DNA of 64,000 nucleotides from positions 44,121 through 108,120 of the forward strand of contig JAACJM010000270.1 of NCBI GenBank assembly GCA_013368315.1. Direction: 5' to 3'. The DNA comes from Tetrapyrgos nigripes. Its lineage: Eukaryota; Basidiomycota; Agaricomycetes; Agaricales; Campanellaceae. The notes under the pieces were generated by a model. That model was given only the letters and a program-made list of their open reading frames with translations. It had not been told where the DNA came from and ran no database searches. Both the position numbers and the translations under genes were made by a program. Shown piece after piece: positions 1 through 10,026 of the stretch (position 1 is the first letter of the stretch; each line of letters begins with the position of its first letter).

Positions 1-2
1 TT

Positions 3-2853
3 CACTTACTTGATTTTCTGGTACATTTACGTCCTGAATTAACAGTTAGTCAAAGTGAAAGTGAAAAATCTTACCATCGTTCTCTCCTGGGTGGTGGCAA
101 AGGAGCAGCACCTACATGTTTATTTTCAGATCTGGAAATATATTTACTTTTTCCTTGCAGTATAAATAATCCAGGTTCTACAATGTATCGATTTCACAGT
201 TTTTCTGAATCTGTCTCAAGTTCAGCAGCCAATCCTTTACTATTATATGCATTTGTACCACCAACTAAATTGTGTCAGTCTCTGACTTTTAGATCATTAC
301 GACAGTTAGCTAGATTTCATAATGTTCAATTTTCAAACACTGTGAAGTCTCAAGTTCAAGGCTTATTAAGTGATCATGTATGTGACTCAGAATGCACAAG
401 CCCTGTTGCCATATTTGAACCTATTGACCCTGTTCAAGTCAAACCTCTTGCTTCATTTCCTCCTTTGCCTCCTTCAGAAAATCTAATGAAAAAAATTATA
501 CATGACTGGTGTGCTGATTTTTCTAGATCAGCAGTGGAAGAAGGTGGATGTGCAGTATGTGGTCAGCTTAAGCTGATGTCTACGCTGCTGCCAATTAAGC
601 AAGTAAAAAAGCTACTCAATGTCCTTAGAGTTACTGGTGTATCTGGGGCTGTTATAGATGACTCATGTTCCAGAGTGTGTACTGATTGTAGTCTCTCTAA
701 GAGATGGAAAAATTCCGAGAATTTCCTTGGCAAATGGATTCTGGCTTGGAAATATTCCACCTCAGTTACAGTGCTTAAATTTTGTTGAGAAATTACTTGT
801 TCAAAAGGTACGGACCAATTGTTGTTTTGTACGTGTGTCTTCAGGTATGAGAAAGATGATTTCTCATGTCATAGCCTTTGACTCACCAGTTATGAAAGTT
901 TATGATGTTCTGCCTCCACCACCAGAAGATCTTGACGAAGTTTTGGCAATAATGTTTACTGGACCTTGCAAACCTACAGAAAAAGACTATAAACGAACTC
1001 CAATGCTTGTTAGACGTAAACAAGTGTTTGAAGCTTTAATTTGGCTTCGATTGAACCATCCTGCATATGAAGATGTAAAAATCTCGATGGACAATCTCAA
1101 TAAGTATCCTGAGGATACACCACCAGTCACTGTAGCGTTTAAAGAGATGCAGTCAGAAGGTAACAGAATACCTGAAGCTACAAGTATTCATGACAATGAA
1201 TTAGAAATTGGAACTGAGCTAGGCAGCGTTCCATTTGTAGTGCATGGGATCACAGGTGAACAGCTGCAGAATACTTCTGTGGAGCTCCAGAAAGCTAAGG
1301 CTTTAGCTTATTTAAAATCACAAGGTAAGTTTCTTGCTGTTGGACATAGTGAGAAAAGCTCTACTATGTTCAACAATCCCCTGTTGTATCCCTCCATTTT
1401 CCCCTGGCTTTTCCCTTATGGCATGGGTAGTATTGGCATGACCACACTTAAATCATTTTCTGAAAAAAGTCACAAAAAATACTTTATGAACTATCATGAT
1501 CAGAGATTCCAGAGTGATCCATTGTTTAGCTTTGTAGCTTTTAGCCATGAACAAGTCAAAAAGACTACAAGTAATGGCTTTGCACTCACACAAAAAGAAA
1601 GCTTCTCTGCAATTGCAGATTGTATTTTAAACTTGAATCCACATGTATTGAACACTTTGATAGACAAACTGAGCAAAGGTGGAATAGTACGGCCTGAAAC
1701 AGAAGAAGAGAAATTGTGCTATGAGGTTATTCAAGATCTGGACCACGTAGGTGGTACAGTTAAAGGATCTATGTCCAGTAAAAAATTCTTGCGAACTGAG
1801 CTCTGGTCTCTAATCTCATACCTTGGGGCTCCATCTTGGTATATTACTTTTGCACCATCTGACCTAACTCATCCTTTGTGTTTGTATTATGCTATCTCTG
1901 ATGAGACTTTTGACCTGAATCTTAATCTTCCTAATGATGAAAGAACTAGGAAAATTATTAATAATCCTGTTGCTGGTGCCAAGTTCTTTGATTTTATGGT
2001 TCAGATGTTTATCAAGCATATATTAGGAGTTGACACTGACCATGATGGTGTTTTTGGAAAAACTTCGGGCTATTTTGGCACCATTGAACAGCAAGGAAGA
2101 TTGACTCTCCATCTTCATATGCTTCTCTGGATTGCAAACAGCCTGTCTCCACAACAGATCAGAGATGCTATATTAAAAAATGAAAATGATTTCCAAAGAA
2201 GAATAGTTGAGTACTTAGGATCTGTTCATTGTGGAGATTTCATGACTGGCACTCAGGAAGAAGTTGAACAAAATCTTCAAACTGCCTCAGGAAATGAAGA
2301 TTATGTTAATCCCTTGTACTCTTTGCCTCAGTGTCCTCCAATAGAGTGTTTATGTACCAGCACTGAAAACTGTGAGCCATGTCAGGCCTGGACTGCCAAA
2401 TATCAGCAAGAAGTGGACGATATTCTAAGCCGAACTCATATACACAAATGCAAATCTACCTTAACCAAGCAAGGAACAAGAAAGGTAGGCAAAGATTACC
2501 TAGGTTGTCTTGACAATAAATTTGGCACTTGCAAAGCCAGGTTTCCACGAGAAACATTTCCAACAACACAGGTTGATACTGAGACTGGTGCCCTGAGAAT
2601 GAAAAAGACAGAAGCTTGGATTAACACCTATAACCAAACAGTCACATATCTACTCAGATGTAACTCAGATGTCTCTTCATTGCTATCAGGCACAGCAATC
2701 AAGGCTGTTGTCTTATATGTGACTGAGTATATTACAAAATGGAATCTGAACACTCATGTGATTTTTGAAGTTATTCGTACAATTCTACAAAGGAATGCCG
2801 AGATGCTGACTGGAAGGCAAGAAAAATTATTACACAAATTTTCAACTTATTGA
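3..2853 (+). pseudogene. Helitron replication initiator (Helitron_like_N / HUH Rep) part, frameshifted
   Basis: N-terminal half of the Helitron transposase, which nicks and rejoins single-stranded DNA during rolling-circle transposition. Frame 3 is open from base 3 to 788 (Cys-rich start with CAVC and CTDC pairs). The protein continues in another frame from about 690 to 2853, so one frameshift lies near 690-705. Past it the sequence has LNFVEKLL, SGMRKM and FTGPCKPT, typical of fungal Helitrons. The HUH metal site is visible as LHLHMLLW (about 2106-2129) and the paired catalytic tyrosines as YVTEYITK (about 2714-2737). The frame then ends at 2853 by a second shift near 2815-2825. The active-site residues are kept although the frame is broken. 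Confidence 0.8.
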
Positions 2854-3293
2854 CAGTCAAGATGGAGCTAGGGGCACCAATGATTGCTTTGTATCTTCTA
2901 GATAAACCAGATCATTACACAAGTCATGAGTTCAAATCATTTTACTGGAAAGACTTTGTCAGTGAAGCTCGTAGATTTTGGCAGGAACCAGATCAGCTGC
3001 AGGTTGAAAATAAAAATCATGAAAAAGTAGTTGTGATCCAACATAATGGTAAGTTAGTAGGCTTTTCCTCAGTTTTTGATTATATATACCGTCCAGAAGC
3101 TTTAAGCGAGATGACATTATATGAATGGGTATGCCAATGTGAACATGTCAAACTGGCAGCAAATAAAAGAGATGTCAATGACCCTGATGATGAGATCTCA
3201 GAACGCTATGATAGTAGTAGTGAAGACTCATCTTTCTCTGATGAAGAAGATACATATAGACCTCAAAAAAAAGTTTGGCAAATAAACCTTTGA
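2820..3293 (+). pseudogene. Helitron transposase linker between Rep and helicase, frameshifted segment
   Basis: Third frame segment of the Helitron protein. Homology resumes upstream of the first start-like codon with TQIFNLL and continues KMELGAPM...YLLDKPDHYTSHEF, the conserved block that normally follows the Rep tyrosines. It ends in an acidic serine-rich stretch (SSSEDSSFSDEED). The frame is lost at a run of eight A (3265-3272) and the helicase continues in a different frame. That homopolymer indel is the simplest explanation for the break and could also be an assembly error. Confidence 0.7.
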
Positions 3294-6200
3294 CAAAGAA
3301 CGTGCTGCCAAAGAAAGGACATCCTTTTGTGCATGAACATCCCTTAGCTAGCACCCATTACTTGCGCATTCATGATAAGAGAAATATTGTACCTAATTTC
3401 ATAGGACCTTCACTACCGAGAAGGAATAAGGGTGACAGGGAATACTACTGTTCAGTCATGTTGACATTTTTCAAACCGTGGAGAACTGGAAAAGATCTCA
3501 AGGAGAAAAAGGAGACTTGGGATAGTGCATTCCTTGACTATCAATTTTCTGCTCAACAAAAATTCTTGATGGATAATTTTGAACTTCGATTTGAATGTTT
3601 AGATTCGAGAGATGACTACCATGCACAGAGAAAGGCACAGAGTCTAGGAATTGATCCTTCAAAGCTTGAGCCTGACTTTGATGATGGAATTCATTTTGAT
3701 CCATTTAAATGTTCAGATGACAGTCTAGGTGTTCGGGAACGACGCAGGCAGTTAGACATGCAAGAGATGACAGATTTACTGGCCAATACGGGATGGACAA
3801 ATGCAAAGTGTGATTTGAAAAGCCATATACCAGCTTCTTTTGATTATCCTTCAATGAGTCCAGCTGCATGGAGGTTGGAAATTGCAAAAATGAAGTCAAA
3901 TGTGATAACAAATAAACTGAAGGAAAACAAAGACCAGCAATACAACTTTCCTAATAAATATCCTGACCAGGTAGAAGTCCTTGATCAACATATGCTTGAA
4001 GAGAAACTTCGAAGCAATCAGACTCAAAAACTTATAGATGATTTATGTCTTGAATTTAGTTTGAATCTAGAGCAAGAACGGGCGTTTCGTATTGTTGCAA
4101 ACCATGCAGTTAGTTCTATTTCAGACCAGTTAAAGATGTATATAGGTGGCATGGCAGGTACTGGTAAAAGTCAAGTGCTGAAAACTCTGAGAGAATTTTT
4201 CAAGAGAAGGCTTCAGAGCCAATGCATGATAGTAGTTGCACCAACTGGCACAGCAGCTGCTTTGCTTCAAGGTTCCACTTATCACTCTGTGTTTGGTATT
4301 AATTCATCAGAGGAAGGCGAGTTTTGGAAGATGTCTGCATCACAGATTTGTTCCAGACTTAGTGGAGTAGATTATGTATTTTTAGATGAAGTTTCAATGC
4401 TTTCTTGTAAAGACATGTATAAAATCAGTGCTAAAATTGCTTCTGCCTTGAATCGCCCTCTGCTTCCATTTGGTGGCATGAACATGATATTTGCTGGTGA
4501 TTTTGCTCAATTGCCTCCAGCTATGGGTGGTGAAAATGTATCACTGTATAGCCATACCATAGGAACCAGTTCATCAGACCAACATGCTAGTATTGGGAAA
4601 TATTTATGGCATCAAATCAACACTGTAGTGCTCCTGAGAAAAAACTGTCGGCAGACCGGAAGTTCTATCAGAGATGTAAAATTTCGTCAAGCTTTAGAAA
4701 ATATGAGATATAAACAGTGCACTGCAGAGGATATTACTTTGTTGCGGTCTTTGATCTCAGATCCTTCCAATGAATCTCGTTCTATTGATAACCCTCGTTT
4801 CCGGAACACTTCAATTATTTTGACTTACAATAAACATAAAGACGTAGCTAATGAACTAGGAACTAAACGGTTTGCAGCAGAGACTGGTCAAATGCTTGCA
4901 CACTTTTTCTCTGAAGATGAGGAAGTTGTTTTTGATGAACTTCCCTCAAAAACTCATGATCGAAAACGTAAACGGAGAAAGGCTACAAAGCACAAAATCA
5001 ATGATGAAGTACAGCAGCAGCTCTGGAAACAGTCACCTTCTACCAACAATATGCAGATTCCTGCAACTCTATCTTTATGCAAAGGACTACCTGTAATGAT
5101 CCGCTTCAATGGCGCAACTGAGCTCTGTATAACCAAGGGTCAAGAAGGCACTGTTCATGGCTGGCAAGCTGGTAAAGGAAGGCATGGTCAACTAGTTCTC
5201 AAAGTGCTATATGTTAAATTGGAAAAGCCCTCAACAGATGTCCAGTTCAAAGACCTTCCTCTCAATGTTGTTCCTATTACCCCAAATACAAGGCGTATTA
5301 ACTGTAAACTACCTGATGACCGAATCATTCAGATCTCCCGGACTCAGGTAGAAGTTCTGCCTAACTTTGCAATGACTGATTTTGCCTCCCAAGGAAAAAC
5401 ACGAGACCCTAACGTAGTAGATATATATAACAGTCATGATTTCCGAGCCATTTATACTGCGTTATCAAGAAGTTCCAGTGCAGATGGCACCATAATTCTA
5501 CAAGGTTTTAATGTTAATCATATTACTGGTGGTGTGAAGGATAAAGGTGGATATCGTCAGGAACTGAGGGAGTTGGAAATTCTAAATGATATCACTAAGT
5601 TGCGCGAAAATCGCAAATTACCACCTTCAATTATTGGAGACCTCAGAGGATCATTGATACAACAATATAGGTCACACTTTGGTAAGAGCCATACACCTGA
5701 TGAGCTTCATGAGAGTCTAGTATGGGACACAAATGAGAAGTTTGAATCCACATTACACAAGGATATTTCATGGAAAATCCTAGAAAAAGAAAATACACCA
5801 CCAGTGAAGAAGAAGACCTTAGGAAACTTTGTTCCTATTGAGCACCCTAGTCTACATTCAAGTCCTACTCCTTCAGAAGAAACTATTCATCCAACATCAC
5901 ATAACTCTGACAGACTTATTGTAACTTGTGATTATCCAACTTTGAAATGGTCTGCAAACAGTTGTGCATATGACTCTGCTCTCATGCTTCTTTATCATTT
6001 GTTCAGAACAGAAAGAGCAGCTTTTCTTGCTGAAAGTGATAATTTCTCCTCAATTTTAATGAATGAGCTTTCAGCCACGTTCCAGTCAAACTCATCAAAC
6101 TACGCTGATATCAGAGATCAAATACGAAGAGAGCTTTCTATTCTTGATCCTGATGCTTTTCCTGCTGGGGCCTATGCAGACACAAGTGATGTCTTGCATG

Positions 6201-6727
6201 AGTTGATGCGTTCAGTCAGTCCCACCACTAAGAGAACAGTTGTCTGCTATAACAGCCACTTCTCACTTCGAGAGAGGACACAACACAATCTTCTGTTGAC
6301 TCGGTCAACTGGTAGTTATCAGTCAACTCAAGATTGTGTGTCTCATTTTGTGGAACCTTGGGCTGATCAATGTCCCTCTTGCCACTCAGACATGCTTCGA
6401 AAATACACATTCCAAAGATTCCCCAAATTTTTCCTAATGTCAATACCTTACGAGTGCGATATGGAGATTCAGAATATCATACATGTGCCTCAAGGAGCTG
6501 AGTCAAGACAGTATCACATAAATGGAATTATTTATTTTGGAAATGATCACTTTATCACTAGAATGTTTGATGGTGCCAATGAATGGGTCTACGACGGCAT
6601 TGGAACTGGTATACCGACAAAATTATCTCCAGATTTCCAAGCTCACAGCAACACTCTAGAATTCTTTGCGCATAAGAAGGCTGTAGTGGTCCTTTATGTC
6701 TGTAGTGAAAATGAGAATATAGTTTAA
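3275..6727 (+). CDS. Helitron PIF1-type DNA helicase with C-terminal ubiquitin-peptidase-like domain
   Basis: Large open frame of 1150 codons from a TTG; it is really the 3' part of the Helitron gene and not an independent gene. The PIF1-like superfamily 1 helicase has Walker A GGMAGTGKS (about residue 290) and Walker B FLDEVSML (about 370), followed by FAGDFAQLPP and a C-terminal YTALSRSSS motif. It would unwind the donor strand during transposition. After about residue 880 a second domain begins, with WSANSCAYDSALMLLYHLF (candidate Cys nucleophile), GNDHFITR (candidate His, about 1089) and WVYDGIG (candidate Asp). This Cys-His-Asp order resembles USP/papain-fold peptidases. Whether it cleaves anything is unknown; this is inference from motif order. 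Confidence 0.8.
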   Translation: MANKPLTKNVLPKKGHPFVHEHPLASTHYLRIHDKRNIVPNFIGPSLPRRNKGDREYYCSVMLTFFKPWRTGKDLKEKKETWDSAFLDYQFSAQQKFLMDNFELRFECLDSRDDYHAQRKAQSLGIDPSKLEPDFDDGIHFDPFKCSDDSLGVRERRRQLDMQEMTDLLANTGWTNAKCDLKSHIPASFDYPSMSPAAWRLEIAKMKSNVITNKLKENKDQQYNFPNKYPDQVEVLDQHMLEEKLRSNQTQKLIDDLCLEFSLNLEQERAFRIVANHAVSSISDQLKMYIGGMAGTGKSQVLKTLREFFKRRLQSQCMIVVAPTGTAAALLQGSTYHSVFGINSSEEGEFWKMSASQICSRLSGVDYVFLDEVSMLSCKDMYKISAKIASALNRPLLPFGGMNMIFAGDFAQLPPAMGGENVSLYSHTIGTSSSDQHASIGKYLWHQINTVVLLRKNCRQTGSSIRDVKFRQALENMRYKQCTAEDITLLRSLISDPSNESRSIDNPRFRNTSIILTYNKHKDVANELGTKRFAAETGQMLAHFFSEDEEVVFDELPSKTHDRKRKRRKATKHKINDEVQQQLWKQSPSTNNMQIPATLSLCKGLPVMIRFNGATELCITKGQEGTVHGWQAGKGRHGQLVLKVLYVKLEKPSTDVQFKDLPLNVVPITPNTRRINCKLPDDRIIQISRTQVEVLPNFAMTDFASQGKTRDPNVVDIYNSHDFRAIYTALSRSSSADGTIILQGFNVNHITGGVKDKGGYRQELRELEILNDITKLRENRKLPPSIIGDLRGSLIQQYRSHFGKSHTPDELHESLVWDTNEKFESTLHKDISWKILEKENTPPVKKKTLGNFVPIEHPSLHSSPTPSEETIHPTSHNSDRLIVTCDYPTLKWSANSCAYDSALMLLYHLFRTERAAFLAESDNFSSILMNELSATFQSNSSNYADIRDQIRRELSILDPDAFPAGAYADTSDVLHELMRSVSPTTKRTVVCYNSHFSLRERTQHNLLLTRSTGSYQSTQDCVSHFVEPWADQCPSCHSDMLRKYTFQRFPKFFLMSIPYECDMEIQNIIHVPQGAESRQYHINGIIYFGNDHFITRMFDGANEWVYDGIGTGIPTKLSPDFQAHSNTLEFFAHKKAVVVLYVCSENENIV

Positions 6728-6746
6728 TTTTTATTGAATAATTAAC

Positions 6747-6769
6747 CGAGGCTGAACCCTGCGGCCTCG
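6747..6769 (+). other. Candidate Helitron 3' hairpin
   Basis: Six-base stem CGAGGC...GCCTCG with an 11-nt loop, 20 nt after the helicase stop codon. Helitrons carry a GC hairpin about 10 nt before their 3' end. No clear CTRR follows, so the assignment is tentative. Confidence 0.4.
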
Positions 6770-6806
6770 TACTCACCATGCGGAGCGTTGGCCCACACCC
6801 CTTTCA

Positions 6807-6963
6807 TTACAATTAGTATTCCAACCATTCGACTGAGGTGAGCTCTGCTTGCGCATTTCTAAGACGAGGTCGGCATCGAAGTCAGAAAAGAAGTCTGAGA
6901 TAGCCGAAATAGCCGAAACCGCAGACGCGCTGGCCATGCCAACAGTCCAACGGTTTTGACTAA
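6807..6963 (+). repeat. Segment shared with the flank of the Sec63-like copies
   Basis: The first ~57 bp (ATTACAATTAGTATTCC... to ...GCGCATTTCTAAG) recur at 60992-61047, and the last part (CCGCAGACGCGCTGGCCATGCC ... TTTTGACTAA) recurs at 33945-33976 plus 38818 onward and at 61049-61070. In those other places it leads directly into Sec63-like sequence. Here it is cut at the TAA by the Harbinger element at 6964. It therefore looks like the upstream end of a fourth copy of the same unit. Confidence 0.6.
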
Positions 6964-7615
6964 GAGCCTGTTCGGGAGTAAACCGCGAAATGAAGTTTTG
7001 AGGTAGAAGTTTTATGGTAGCTTACGTTTTTTTCACGTGCGAGTGTACTGCCACTGGCTCACCTACCATTTTTGGGCTCGCTTATCACTACCACTGCCTC
7101 AATCATCCAAAATGTTGTTTTACACTGCCTACTTCCTGTGCTTCACCTCGTTCTTTGAATCGTAAGTCATATAAGAGTCCAGGGGCTCTTCACTGACTGG
7201 TAGAGCCTGCCATGTCTGCAGATCCCCCTGGGTATGAGAATATTGCACAAATTATGGCAGCAGCTGCCGCTGTTGTCAATACTGCAGCTCTTGGTGCTGC
7301 CCTCTATGTCTCTGACAGCCATGAACACCAACCATACCACAATTCTGCCTTGTCAGGCCTCATTCATGGGGATCCTAGGAGAATCTATACTGAACTAGGA
7401 GTATGTCTCCATATATTTCTCAGTCTAGTCATCACTCTGTGCACAATGGGATACATGGATTCTCAGAAAGGGATCACAGTTGAGGAGCAGCTGGCAATCT
7501 TTCTCTACATGTGTGTCACAGGCCTATCTGTGAGACACACAGGAGAAAGGTTTGAATGGTCTAATGAAACAATTGCCTTGTCCATAATCTCTTTCTCTGA
7601 TTTGCCTTCTGTTCT
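6964..7615 (+). mobile_element. PIF/Harbinger-type DNA transposon, 5' fragment
   Basis: Starts GAGCCTGTTCGGG immediately after a TAA in a target sequence (TTTTGACTAA) whose uninterrupted form is visible at 61061-61073. A 3-bp TWA target fits PIF/Harbinger. It encodes the N-terminal part of a Harbinger transposase, then is cut off by the ~490-bp repeat at about 7616. I did not find the other terminus or the second TAA in this window. Confidence 0.6.
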
Positions 7616-7637
7616 ATTACGAAGCCGAATGAAATGA
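7212..7637 (+). pseudogene. Harbinger-type transposase (HARBI1/DDE_4 family), N-terminal fragment
   Basis: Open frame of 141 codons from ATG. The part up to about residue 118 resembles the helix-turn-helix N-terminus of fungal Harbinger nucleases: YHNSALSGLIHGDPRRIYTELG, then MGYMDSQKGITVEEQLAIFL, YMCVTGLSVRHTGERFEWSN and ETIA. The catalytic DDE domain (another 200 or more residues in intact proteins) is missing because the ~490-bp repeat begins at about 7616. The last ~20 codons are read-through into that repeat. It cannot be an active transposase. Confidence 0.7.
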
Positions 7638-8113
7638 GGCTGAGTTCTTTACATTCCGTTTCTGCATGTGGCAGTGCATATTCATCCCGTCTCCTCCCAT
7701 ACTGTTGTTTCCAGTTTCCTCCTTGCCAATATCCGCACTTCTATTTCTTAACATGACTAATTATCTTGGCGGCATGTTGTTGAGGGGATTTTGAGACAAG
7801 GATTATAGGAGAATCACCCTGGGTATAATTTGCATGAAACAAACGAGGCGAGGCTCAGCAGCGCTGTACATAAAGTAAATATTGTAGTATATGTAAGCAA
7901 GACAAGAAAATGAAAATGGGAGAGGAGGGCAGGTAGCTCGAGAAATGGCTAGTGCTGCTAGACTTGTAAGTAAGAGTGAAAAGATGAAGCAATATATGAT
8001 ATGTACCCGAGAGACTCATGAGTAGTAAGAGTGAAAAGATGAAGAATGAATAGGACAAGCTCTCGGGGGTATAAGTATGGGAATACTTGAAACAGGAGAA
8101 AGAAACGCGTATG
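7616..8113 (+). repeat. ~490-bp dispersed repeat, copy 1 (inverted relative to 23717-24199)
   Basis: Near-continuous similarity to the reverse complement of 23717-24199, from ATTACGA(A/G)GC(C/T)GAATG to CGCGTATG. It has no coding capacity I recognise. It includes two copies of a TAAGAGTGAAAAGATGAAG motif (7972 and 8026). Its first ~50 bp also occur at 9973-10026. It interrupts the Harbinger remnant, so it behaves as a mobile sequence, but no target duplication could be assigned. Confidence 0.7.
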
Positions 8114-8860
8114 AAGATAAATTAGAAACATGCAGAAGGAAATTGGAGACGTGTACGAGAACTCAAGACAAAACAAATTACTGAGATGAAGAGAGAAAGT
8201 ATACGTGTGTGGGGAATGTGCAATGGACAGTCCTGGGGTCCTGCACGAGAGGTACGGGCCACAGAGGCATATGAGATAAGCGTGGACAGCCTTGAGGTCC
8301 TGTGCGAGAAGTAAATGATAGGGGATGGATGAAGTCCAAGGTGGTACTTACAGCAATGATAAGATCTTTATAAAGTAGCTTTAAAATACTACCAAACAAC
8401 ATCGTTGTCCAAATATCTTTGCGACTGGTAACAAAAGTTTCCAATCTTAATCTTTCATTTTCGTTGTCTTTTTTCCTGTCAATCTCTTTGTCTTGTTCTT
8501 TTTTGATTGCTTTCCTTTCTCTTTTGCTCTCTTTCATTTTTCGTTATCTTTCTCCCTCTAAATATCTCATCTTGTTCTTCATCCATTTGCTTTTTTTTCT
8601 TAGTTCTTCTGTTTTCCTCATGATTTCTTCTTCTACGTCTTGTTTTATCTGCTAGCTCCTTTTCTTGTCTTCTCTCCTTTCCTCATGATTCCTTTGCCTT
8701 GCTCTTCTCTGCTCTTTTTTTTTTGACCTTTTAACTTTCAATTCGAGAATTTACATGTAATTGAACCAGCATAGGTATATGCTTACAGCCTTGTTTGTTT
8801 TATTCTCATCTCAATCTTCTTTGAATCAATCATTCACGAGGCTTGCTTCCCTTATTTCTC
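8114..8860. other. No recognised gene; AT- and pyrimidine-rich stretch
   Basis: The minus strand has a Lys/Glu-rich reading frame (8178-8537) that arises from the pyrimidine-rich plus strand (runs of CTTT/TTCT at 8440-8730). No family is recognisable. A GTAAGT on the minus strand near 8350 could be a splice donor, but no consistent exon series is visible. Confidence 0.3.
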
Positions 8861-8869
8861 TCTTCCCTT

Positions 8870-9870
8870 CGATTTTGAATGAGTTTACTCAAACATATAT
8901 TCTGGTCTTTTGAATTCTTCAACTCTCTGGTCTGAACTTTACATAACATTCCAGGCCAATGCCAAACAACCGTCTATTTAGGCTTTTGCAGCAACACTGA
9001 TCTCACAGTTCACTGCCAGCATGTGTCTCCACATACTTTCTTCATTCTAGTACCTCTTGTATCAGCCAACTTTGGCTTTAAAGGCTCTATCTCTAGGCAC
9101 ATTCTCTTCCAGAACCAGCATACCTATGCCTGCTCCCAATGAGCCACTGCCAGCCAGGCTACACACTATAAGCCAAAGCCCAATATGCAGCCCACTTGAC
9201 AGACTATCGATGGCTCAGCTTTTATTTTCTACCCTTATGCTTGGGATACCTAAGCTTTTCTGGTGCATAGTGTTCTCTCATAACCACCAGAAGTCATACC
9301 ACATATTGAAAAATCCAGGTGATGCCATTCCCCGTTTTACAGGTTTATTTGGTGCCTGCTCCGATTCCTATTTTCTCTCCTGCGCTCGCAACTTCTCTCT
9401 TGCCATTGTCCCTACTAAATAATTTTTTACTCACCTAGGATTGTGACACTCTGCCTACAATGCCAGCCTTCCTCAAATTTCTTGAGGGAGCTCAAAACCT
9501 TGAAGAGTTATCCCTTCTACGTGCCAGCCTGCTTCTTCCTGATAAATTCAACCACCCACTGTTTGTCATTCCTGTACTTATCAGATAACCATCATCTCAG
9601 GATGAGAACAGAATCTCATGAATTATTTTCCTCCCCAACCTTTGCGAACTCAACCTAGGCTTCTTCTCCGAAAAGAGTTACATCACTCGCTTACTCTCCC
9701 ATCTTTCAATTTCCCCAGAAACGAACATATACATGTGCGGAGGCATAAGATCGCAACCTAAACAGCTCCTCAATTTACTTCACATCTGGCAAATGTGCAA
9801 GGTATAACAACATGGTTTTCAACCATCAACCTGAAGTAACAGTGATCCCAAGTCCAATGCAGTGGAGAAA
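8870..9870 (+). pseudogene. F-box/leucine-rich-repeat-like gene remnant
   Basis: Frame-broken plus-strand sequence with leucine-rich segments: FLEGAQNLEELSLLRASLLL near 9480-9540, then NLCELNLGFFSEKSYITRLLSHL near 9635-9700 and LLNLLHIWQMCK near 9770-9800. This spacing (L..L.L with 'NLEEL' and 'LCELNL') is the style of Agaricomycete F-box proteins, which recruit substrates to SCF ubiquitin ligases. Several stops and frame changes interrupt it and no F-box helix was identified, so the family call rests on the repeats alone. Confidence 0.35.
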
Positions 9871-9972
9871 TTGCAAAGGTGCTCAAAGAGGTGTGTACTT
9901 CTAAAGTGAGTTACTCGCATATTCAGGATGAATACATAGCTTCAAGGAAACAAGAACCATGTATGATATTCC

Positions 9973-10026
9973 ATTATGAGGCTGAATGAAATGAGGCTGA
10001 GTTCCTTACACTCTCTTTCTGCATGA
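9973..10026 (+). repeat. Fragment of the ~490-bp repeat
   Basis: About 50 bp matching the start of the repeat at 7616 and of the reverse complement of 24199 (GAGGCTGAATGAAATGAGGC, then TTCTGCATG). The match stops exactly where the 22-bp minisatellite begins. Confidence 0.6.

Larger units (their letters stand above)
1..6780 (+). mobile_element. Helitron (rolling-circle transposon), left end outside window
   Basis: A Rep/PIF1-helicase coding region fills almost the whole interval, which identifies an autonomous Helitron. The reading frame is already open at base 3, so the 5' end lies outside the window. After the last stop (6725-6727) a short GC hairpin occurs at 6747-6769, as expected just inside a Helitron 3' end, but I could not find a convincing CTRR terminus, so the right boundary is approximate. 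A different repeat, shared with 60992, begins at 6807 and limits the element on that side. Three frameshifts suggest the copy is no longer autonomous. Confidence 0.8.

Noticed and set aside
8178..8537. Minus-strand Lys/Glu-rich 119-codon frame resembling a coiled coil
   Set aside because: Its charge pattern follows from a pyrimidine-rich plus strand; no conserved motif, no consistent exon structure.
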